Shown: positions 6,274-10,101 of the stretch, piece after piece
Layout: every line of letters starts with the position of its first letter
Numbering within the stretch: position 1 is the first letter of the stretch
Assembly (NCBI GenBank): GCA_031282535.1
Contig: JAITDM010000220.1
Coordinates: 1-10,101 of the forward strand
DNA from: Oscillospiraceae bacterium
GTDB lineage: Bacteria > Bacillota > Clostridia > Oscillospirales > UBA929
Direction: 5' to 3'
DNA: 10,101 nt
Notes under the pieces: model-generated
The model's database searches: none
Told to the model about the DNA's origin: nothing
The model's input: only the letters and a program-made list of their open reading frames with translations
Translations under genes and position numbers: made by a program

Positions 6274-7296
6274 TCAATCGTCCGCCTCCGGCCCGCTGTT
6301 TTTCGGCTTGGGTTTGTTTTTGATTTTATAGACGGTCTGCCCCGGCTTGCGTTTTTGGTGCTTTGCCTCCATGGCGGCGGCGCGGCGCTGGCGCTGCTCC
6401 TCCCGCATGGCCTCTTCGGCCGCCTTCCGGCGCGCCTCCAACGCGGCGCGCTCGGCGTCTTCCCGCTCGAAGATTTTGTTGTAATATTTGGTGAGGAAGA
6501 CGTCCTGGGCGATGCCGAAGACGTTCTGGGCGATCCAGTAGATGCCAAGCAGCCCCGGGAAACCGAAGCCGAACCAGACGGAGACCAGCGGCATCAGGAA
6601 CATCGTCATCTTGGCCTGGCCGCCCTGCATGGCCGGCTGTTTGGAGATCTTCTGCGCGATCCACATGGACAGGAAGGCCGTCGCACCCGAGATGATGGGG
6701 ATGAAAATCAGCCAAGACAGCTGCAGCGACGGCTTGTCGGCCAAATTGAGGCCCAGGAAGTTGTAGTTGATGTCGATGAGCGGCATCGCGGCGATGTCGG
6801 CGGGCAGCTGCCCCATGTGCTCTCCCAACCGGCTGGAGAGCATCAGTTCCCGGTATGGATCCGTCGCCGCCACGTCGACGCCGAAACCGGACAAGAACTG
6901 GCCGATCCTGTCGAGCTGCTCCGCCGTGAGGCCCATCAGCCGCGTGAACGGCTGGCGGATGACGGTGTAGAGCGCCATAAAGATGGGAAACGGCAACAGC
7001 GACCAGAGGCAGCCGCCCATCATCGAGACGTTCTCGTCCTGATAGAGTTTCTGCACGGCCATTTGGTATTTTTGTTTGTCGGCGCCGTACTGCTTTTCCA
7101 GCTCCTTGATCTTCGGCTGGAGGCGTTGGGTCCGCATCATGGCCTTTTTGCCGCGGGCAGAGAAGTAAAGCAGAATGATCTTTGTCACAAGCGCAAACAG
7201 AACGAGCGCCAACCCGTAGGAACCGCTGAATTCGTACAGCACGCGCAGCAACCACGAAAAGGGCTGATAGATGAGCACATCGATAATTTGACCCAA
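6274..7296 (-). CDS. yidC: Membrane protein insertase YidC (SpoIIIJ/Oxa1 family)
   Basis: YidC inserts and folds membrane proteins, alone or with SecYEG; in Bacillus the homologue SpoIIIJ is also needed for forespore gene expression. Counting from the preferred start, membrane segments lie at about 27-46, 97-113, 193-214 and 231-265. A charged cytoplasmic hairpin at about 48-88 is rich in Lys, Gln and Glu, as in the family. The position of the conserved Arg in the first core helix is a Lys here (residue 39, in LVTKIILL). A periplasmic-side segment at about 115-190 is longer than in SpoIIIJ. The C-terminus is a basic, coiled-coil-like tail (about 275-330) rich in Arg, Ala and Lys, suited to ribosome contact. 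No lipobox is visible. The start is uncertain: TTG at 7296 has GGGTGG nine bases upstream; TTG at 7305 would add three residues but has no proper spacing. Confidence 0.95.
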   Translation of the reverse strand: MGQIIDVLIYQPFSWLLRVLYEFSGSYGLALVLFALVTKIILLYFSARGKKAMMRTQRLQPKIKELEKQYGADKQKYQMAVQKLYQDENVSMMGGCLWSLLPFPIFMALYTVIRQPFTRLMGLTAEQLDRIGQFLSGFGVDVAATDPYRELMLSSRLGEHMGQLPADIAAMPLIDINYNFLGLNLADKPSLQLSWLIFIPIISGATAFLSMWIAQKISKQPAMQGGQAKMTMFLMPLVSVWFGFGFPGLLGIYWIAQNVFGIAQDVFLTKYYNKIFEREDAERAALEARRKAAEEAMREEQRQRRAAAMEAKHQKRKPGQTVYKIKNKPKPKNSGPEADD

Positions 7297-7422
7297 AGCC
7301 GACAACCACCCACATCAGTAAAGTTTGTGACCCGGAACGTCCCGCCCGGGCCCTATTGGAGATCCGCGCCGCCCGGCGCGGGCGCGGACCGGTGAAACGC
7401 GCGGCCACTGACCGGGCCGCGC

Positions 7423-7632
7423 TCAGGGGACGGGATCATACCCGCCGGCGTGAAAAGGATGACACTTCAAAACGCGGCGCAACGCAAGCCAAGCGCCGCG
7501 CGCCGCGCCGTACCGGGTGACGGCCTCCAGGGCGTACTCCGAGCAGGTGGGCACAAACCGGCAGGTGGGCGGCCGCAGCGGGGAGATGGACCGCCGGTAA
7601 AACCGGATGAGGGCCAGCAGCACCCGCTTCAT
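7423..7632 (-). CDS. yidD: Membrane protein insertion efficiency factor YidD
   Basis: YidD is a small, membrane-associated protein thought to assist YidC-dependent insertion. The 69 residues are the usual size. The family hallmarks are present: an amphipathic N-terminus, YRRSISPLRPPTCRFVPTCSEYA (12-34) with conserved Cys at 24 and 30, then KCHPFHAGGYDPVP at the C-terminus (56-69). The ATG overlaps the rnpA stop as ATGA, showing tight translational coupling. A gap of about 125 bp, with GC-rich inverted repeats but no clear promoter, separates it from yidC. The assignment is certain from motifs and gene order. Confidence 0.97.
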   Translation of the reverse strand: MKRVLLALIRFYRRSISPLRPPTCRFVPTCSEYALEAVTRYGAARGAWLALRRVLKCHPFHAGGYDPVP

Positions 7633-7970
7633 GGCGCCACCACAAGCCCGAGGCGCGCCATCAGGCGCAGGAGCTCCCGCTCCAGCTCGGCGTAGGTGGC
7701 CCCCCCGGCCCGGACACGCGCCACCACCACGAGGTCGTGCCCCGGGCGGAAACGGTGCTCGCTCAGACGGTAGGCCTCTTTGATGCGGCGGCGCACCCGG
7801 TTGCGCCGCACCGCTTTGCCAAGTTTCGCCCCCACTGTGAGCCCCAGGCGCGTCCGCGCCGACCGGTTGGGCCGCGCGTACAGCGCCAGCAGGGGGCCCG
7901 CCAGGGAGCGGCCGCGCGCGTAGGTCCGCTTAAAGTCCCGGTTGAGACGCAGCGGCTCTGTGTGGCGCAT
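7629..7970 (-). CDS. rnpA: Ribonuclease P protein component
   Basis: RnpA is the basic protein subunit of RNase P, which helps the catalytic RNA remove 5' leaders from precursor tRNAs. The protein has 113 residues, the normal size. It begins MRHTEPLRLNRDFKRTYARG and carries the RNR signature KAVRRNRVRRRIKEAYR (52-68), followed by the HDLVVVARV strand (78-86). The ATG at 7970 is separated from the rpmH stop codon by a single base, so its ribosome binding site must lie within the end of rpmH. Its own stop overlaps the yidD start. A much longer in-frame extension upstream runs through rpmH in another frame and is rejected. Confidence 0.97.
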   Translation of the reverse strand: MRHTEPLRLNRDFKRTYARGRSLAGPLLALYARPNRSARTRLGLTVGAKLGKAVRRNRVRRRIKEAYRLSEHRFRPGHDLVVVARVRAGGATYAELERELLRLMARLGLVVAP

Positions 7971-7971
7971 C

Positions 7972-8106
7972 TCAGGCCGAGAGGACGCGGCGGCCCTTGG
8001 CACGGCGGCTGGAAAGAATCTTCCGGCCGCTTCTCGTGGCCATGCGCTTTCTGAAACCGTGTTCCTTGGCGCGCTGCCGCTTTTTGGGCTGATAGGTTCG
8101 GAGCAA
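7972..8106 (-). CDS. rpmH: 50S ribosomal protein L34
   Basis: L34 is a small, very basic protein of the large ribosomal subunit. With the TTG start at 8106 the product is 44 residues, exactly the family length, and reads LRTYQPKKRQRAKEHGFRKR after the initiator, then MATRSGRKILSSRRAKGRRVLSA. The TTG is preferred because AAGGTGG, close to the AAGGAGG consensus, lies eight bases upstream and because family alignment requires a start just before the R-T-Y-Q-P motif; in-frame ATGs further upstream have no such support. It is the first gene of the rpmH-rnpA-yidD-yidC-jag cluster and is driven by the consensus promoter at 8167-8196. Confidence 0.96.
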   Translation of the reverse strand: MLRTYQPKKRQRAKEHGFRKRMATRSGRKILSSRRAKGRRVLSA

Positions 8107-8131
8107 ATCGGACACCACCTTGTGAAGATCT

Positions 8132-8149
8132 CCGGCGGGCTGCCGCCGG
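8132..8149 (-). promoter_or_regulatory. Perfect hairpin in the rpmH leader
   Basis: CCGGCGG (8132-8138) and CCGCCGG (8143-8149) make a perfect seven-base-pair stem with a four-base loop. It sits in the short leader of the rpmH transcript, about ten bases after the expected transcription start and roughly 15 bases before the Shine-Dalgarno. No T-tract follows on the minus strand, so it is not a terminator. It may stabilise the mRNA or tune L34 translation. Confidence 0.5.
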
Positions 8150-8166
8150 GTCCTATAAACACTTGT

Positions 8167-8196
8167 ATTATATATGAACGGCCGGAATCCTGTCAA
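8167..8196 (-). promoter_or_regulatory. Consensus sigma-A promoter for the rpmH operon
   Basis: On the minus strand TTGACA (8196-8191) and TATAAT (8172-8167) are perfect consensus hexamers with an 18-base spacer. Transcription would begin near 8160, about 55 nt before the L34 start. This is one of the two strongest promoters in the window, as expected for a ribosomal protein gene. Confidence 0.9.
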
Positions 8197-8249
8197 GAAA
8201 AACCGCGCAAAGGGGCTGCGCCGGGCCGCACAAATATATAGTTTGCCTA

Positions 8250-8278
8250 TTGAAAAGATATGTCAGAAGTGATACTAT
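8250..8278 (+). promoter_or_regulatory. Sigma-A promoter for the nitroreductase gene
   Basis: TTGAAA (8250-8255) and TACTAT (8273-8278) lie 17 bases apart and each closely matches consensus (four to five of six positions). The start would be near 8285, giving a leader of about 110 nt. It diverges from the rpmH promoter, with about 53 bp between the two -35 boxes. Confidence 0.75.
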
Positions 8279-8300
8279 GGTACCACAAAATGGATCCGGC

Positions 8301-8369
8301 GGCGGGCCCGGCAGCCGTACAGGCGCAACGCCTAGAAGCGTCTGATCGCTGCTGCCGGAGGCGCCCGCC
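8301..8369 (+). promoter_or_regulatory. Predicted three-way-junction RNA in the nitroreductase leader
   Basis: The leader folds by eye into a closing stem and two hairpins. The closing stem pairs GGCGGGC (8301-8307) with GCCCGCC (8363-8369) and CCGGCAGC (8308-8315) with GCTGCCGG (8351-8358), with a single AGGC bulge (8359-8362). Inside it are AGGCG-CAA-CGCCT (8321-8333) and AGCG-TCTGAT-CGCT (8337-8350). All pairs are Watson-Crick. No T-tract follows, so it is not a simple terminator; the ribosome binding site AGAGGA lies a dozen bases beyond. I cannot match it to a known riboswitch class. Confidence 0.45.
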
Positions 8370-8395
8370 CGCACAGAACAGAGAGGATGATTTGA

Positions 8396-8920
8396 ATGAG
8401 CAACCCCGTACTGTCCGCCATCGCCGACCGGCGCAGCATCCGCGCGTACCAGCCGCAGCCGCTGACCGACGAACAGATCGACGCGCTGCTGACGGCCGCC
8501 GTGGCCGCCCCCAGCGCCCGCAACGCCCAACCGTGGCATTTTTCCGTGACGCGCGACACCGCCCTGCTGGCCGAGATCAACGCGGAGACCATCCAGCAGA
8601 TTGGAGAGGACCTGGGGGATATTTTCTATGGCGCGTCCCTTGTCATCTTTGTAAGCTGCGAGGCCGCCGGCCGCTGGGCGCGTCTCGACTGCGGCATCGC
8701 CGTGCAGACCCTGGCCCTGGCGGCGCACGCGCTGGGCCTCGGCAGCGTGATCCTCGGCCTGCCGGACAACGCCTTCGCCGGCCCGCGCGGCGAGGAATTC
8801 AACCGGCGGCTCAAATTCCCGCCGGGGCACAGCTTCGCCGTCGCCATCGCCATCGGCGTGCCCGCGGCCACCAAGGAGGCCCACCCGCTGGAGCCGGACC
8901 GGATCGACTTCATCGATTGA
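8396..8920 (+). CDS. Nitroreductase-family FMN oxidoreductase
   Basis: This is a flavin-dependent NAD(P)H oxidoreductase of the nitroreductase superfamily; natural substrates could be quinones, nitro compounds or other small electrophiles, and cannot be read from the sequence. The 174 residues form the single-domain, short type. The N-terminal FMN-phosphate motif RRSIRAYQPQPLT is at 12-24 and the APSARNAQPWHF motif at 39-50. DCGIAVQTLALAAHALGLGS (98-117) and the ILGLPDN loop (119-125) are typical of the C-terminal half. The ATG at 8396 has GAGAGGA eight bases upstream. The gene is monocistronic and divergent from rpmH, with its own promoter and a long structured leader. It occupies the place where dnaA is found in many Firmicutes. 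The family is certain, the physiological role unknown. Confidence 0.93.
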   Translation: MSNPVLSAIADRRSIRAYQPQPLTDEQIDALLTAAVAAPSARNAQPWHFSVTRDTALLAEINAETIQQIGEDLGDIFYGASLVIFVSCEAAGRWARLDCGIAVQTLALAAHALGLGSVILGLPDNAFAGPRGEEFNRRLKFPPGHSFAVAIAIGVPAATKEAHPLEPDRIDFID

Positions 8921-9344
8921 CGGCGGCGATTTTGGGGGCCTGGTAGGGTTGATGAGCAAAATTCACAAAACATTCATTGGCACTTCATGGTTCCTTAACA
9001 GAGATTCATACTTTCGTAACACCTCTCGGATATACTGGGTTCGCTGGTGATCCACCGGACACGACAGACGGGGAGGGATGCAAACCGGGCCGACGGGCGC
9101 CGGAGATGTTACAAGACGGTCAATCGTTGCGCGCGGCGACATTTGGGGGCCGGCCAGCCCCCGCAAAGGCGCCATCATCCCCTTCTGATGGAATTTACAA
9201 ACCCCAAGGGTCCGTCCCTTGGGGTTTGACCATTCTCCGCACAGATTTGCATAGGCTGCGCGCCCCCGGTACAGACTACCCATGACAAACGGGGCGCCTC
9301 CGCGCCGGCGGCGGCGGGACACCCCACCGGAAAGGGGCATGTCC
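8921..9344. other. Gene-free gap with several inverted repeats
   Basis: No convincing coding sequence is visible between the nitroreductase and TSUP genes. Several hairpins can be drawn: GGTG-ATC-CACC (9046-9056); GGGGGC-CGGCCA-GCCCCC (9145-9162); CCATCA with TGATGG (9172-9191, eight-base loop); and the strong 12-bp stem at 9199-9227. A -10-like TATACT lies at 9031-9036 without a good -35 box. On the minus strand AGAGGT and ATCTCT (about 9004-9027) can close a small stem capped by TAC-GAAA-GTA, a GNRA-type loop. The first 90 bases are less GC-rich than the flanks. An unannotated small RNA or a leader for the TSUP genes is possible. Confidence 0.4.
9199..9227. terminator. Strong 12-bp hairpin, possible terminator or attenuator
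   Basis: AAACCCCAAGGG (9199-9210) pairs perfectly with CCCTTGGGGTTT (9216-9227) around TCCGT. Three T end the stem on either strand and no longer T-tract follows, so termination efficiency is uncertain. It could end the nitroreductase transcript or a small RNA on the plus strand, or act as an attenuator before the TSUP genes. Confidence 0.45.
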
Positions 9345-9707
9345 ATGCGCGTACCCAAGGGGATCCGATGTGCGGCGGCCGGCGCGGCGGCCGGGGTGTG
9401 CACCGGGCTCTTCGGCGCCGGCGGCGGGCTGCTGCTGGCGCCGCTGCTGCGCCGGTGGGCCGGGCTGGCGGACAAGACGGCCATGACGACCTCCCTGGCC
9501 GTCATCACCCCGCTGTGTCTGTTCTCCGCGCTCCTGTACGGGCTGCGCGGCGCGCTGCCCTTCGCGGAGACGTGGCCCTGTCTGCTGGGCGGGTTCGCCG
9601 GCGGCCTGCTGGCCGGGCCGTGTTTCCGGCGCCTGCCCGCCCCGCTGCTGCGGCGCGCGCTGGGGCTGCTCCTGCTGTACGGAGGGGCGCGGTGTCTGCT
9701 CCCATGA
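9345..9707 (+). CDS. TSUP (TauE/SafE-like) membrane protein, N-terminal half
   Basis: This 120-residue hydrophobic protein matches half of a TSUP transporter; full-length family members have about 250 residues and two related halves, and are linked to export or uptake of sulfite, sulfonates or other organic anions. Four membrane segments are likely at about 9-33, 46-66, 77-93 and 103-118. The family motif GLFGAGGGLLLAP is at 21-33. An ATG at 9282 would add a charged Arg-rich stretch, and the ATG at 9339 is too close to the Shine-Dalgarno. The ATG at 9345 sits seven bases after AAAGGGG and is preferred. The stop overlaps the next gene's start (ATGA), so both halves should be made together and assemble in the membrane. 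The substrate is unknown. Confidence 0.85.
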   Translation: MRVPKGIRCAAAGAAAGVCTGLFGAGGGLLLAPLLRRWAGLADKTAMTTSLAVITPLCLFSALLYGLRGALPFAETWPCLLGGFAGGLLAGPCFRRLPAPLLRRALGLLLLYGGARCLLP

Positions 9708-10101
9708 ATCCGTTCATCGGCGCGCTGGTGGGGCTTGCGGCCGGGCTCCTCGCGGGGTGCGGCCTCGGCGGCGGCGCGCCGCTCATGCTCTATCTGTCGC
9801 TGACAGGGCTCTCCCAGCAGGCCGTACAGGGCGCGGGCCTTCTCTGTTTTCTGCCCGCCGCTCTGGCGGCGCTCTGGGGCCACATCCGGGCCCGCGGCGT
9901 CGACTGGTCGACCGTTCTGCCCGCGGCGGCCGGCGGGCTCGTGACCGCCGCGCTGGGCGCTCTGCTCGCACAAAACATCGACGGCGCCTGCCTGCGCCGT
10001 CTATTTGGCCTACTGTTGCTGATCATGGGCCTGCGCGAACTCCTAACCCGCCGCAACCCCTCAACCCCCGTCCTCAATTCTCCATTCTCAATTCTCCATT
10101 C
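9704..10101 (+). CDS. TSUP (TauE/SafE-like) membrane protein, C-terminal half (partial at window end)
   Basis: The frame opens with ATG overlapping the previous stop and stays open to the window end (132 codons). It begins MNPFIGALVGLAAGLLAG, then GCGLGGGAPLMLYLSL, carrying the same glycine-rich family motif as the first half (GLGGGAP at 20-26). Likely membrane segments are at about 3-30, 39-59, 67-88 and 97-112, followed by a short charged end (RELLTRRN). Natural TSUP half-proteins of about 120 residues would end near here, and the last visible codons are inside a 14-bp tandem repeat. The true stop therefore probably lies just outside the window. It is the expected partner of the gene at 9345. 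Confidence 0.85.
   Translation, partial: MNPFIGALVGLAAGLLAGCGLGGGAPLMLYLSLTGLSQQAVQGAGLLCFLPAALAALWGHIRARGVDWSTVLPAAAGGLVTAALGALLAQNIDGACLRRLFGLLLLIMGLRELLTRRNPSTPVLNSPFSILH
10073..10101 (+). repeat. 14-bp tandem repeat CTCAATTCTCCATT at the window end
   Basis: Two exact copies (10073-10086 and 10087-10100) are followed by the first base of a third. The AT-rich unit contrasts with the GC-rich gene it ends. From general knowledge, short repeats of this kind (in reverse, AATGGAGAATTGAG) are common between genes in Clostridia. The array may continue outside the window. Confidence 0.8.

Noticed and set aside
5183..6323. Long plus-strand frames with Arg/Ala repeats opposite jag (5183-5695 and 5361-6323), and a minus-strand frame at 5003-5623
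   Set aside because: They are produced by the 36-bp repeats of the jag tail read in other frames; repeat length divisible by three keeps them open. No ribosome binding site or family similarity.
8107..8395. Origin of replication between rpmH and the divergent gene
   Set aside because: No DnaA boxes are present; the space is accounted for by two promoters and a leader.
8963..9055. Thirty-codon minus-strand stretch (GTG at 9055) that reads like a plausible protein end, ...REVLRKYESLLRNHEVPMNVL
   Set aside because: Composition looks coding-like, but there is no Shine-Dalgarno, no promoter, no recognised family, and upstream the frame is low-complexity Arg/Pro sequence. It could be a gene remnant; not supported enough to annotate.
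9037..9235. Possible known RNA (6S, SRP, tmRNA, c-di-GMP or T-box) in the gap before the TSUP genes
   Set aside because: I looked for the hallmark motifs of these classes and found none that fit; the GATGCAAACC piece is only loosely like the c-di-GMP-I core. Kept as an unassigned structured region.

Overview
The window looks like chromosome from a GC-rich, spore-forming member of the Clostridia (Firmicutes), possibly Oscillospiraceae-like. This rests on gene content: SpmA/SpmB spore maturation proteins, a clostridial AbrB-type regulator with a Cys-rich tail, a split transketolase, an alpha2-type glycyl-tRNA synthetase, and the rpmH-rnpA-yidD-yidC-jag cluster. Shine-Dalgarno sites are strong and several starts are TTG or GTG. 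Taxonomy is inferred from protein character only.

Layout. Positions 1-2344 (minus strand) hold the first codons of a transketolase C-terminal subunit gene, the transketolase N-terminal subunit, and glycyl-tRNA synthetase with a sigma-A-type promoter. Positions 2345-2669 are intergenic and contain a plus-facing terminator-like hairpin with no plus-strand gene to serve. Positions 2670-3775 (minus) are spmB and spmA, which overlap by ATGA. Positions 3776-4288 are a gene-free stretch. Its part from about 3900 on is AT-rich, holds two DnaA-box-like 9-mers, and ends in a consensus promoter and an 8-bp inverted repeat ahead of the plus-strand abrB-like gene (4289-4531), which has a clean terminator.

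Positions 4627-8106 (minus) form one long cluster read from right to left: rpmH (L34), rnpA (RNase P protein), yidD, yidC/spoIIIJ, jag/khpB, then an unrecognised acidic 135-residue protein. The first genes are driven by a consensus promoter at 8167-8196. This group links ribosome and tRNA maturation to membrane protein insertion, and YidC/Jag pairs are tied to sporulation and envelope biogenesis. Jag carries an unusual Arg/Gly-rich repeat tail of about 155 residues. In many Firmicutes dnaA and oriC lie beyond rpmH; here a divergent nitroreductase-family gene (8396-8920) is found instead. Its roughly 110-nt leader can be folded by eye into a three-way junction.

Positions 8921-9344 have no convincing gene but hold several hairpins. 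Two overlapping plus-strand half-size TSUP (TauE/SafE-like) membrane proteins follow from 9345; the second runs off the window end, where a 14-bp tandem repeat begins.

I see no CRISPR array, transposase, phage gene, defence locus or tRNA/rRNA gene. Most of the window is core genome. The items most worth a second look are the Jag tail, the nitroreductase leader, the unknown gene after jag, and the structured gap before the TSUP pair.
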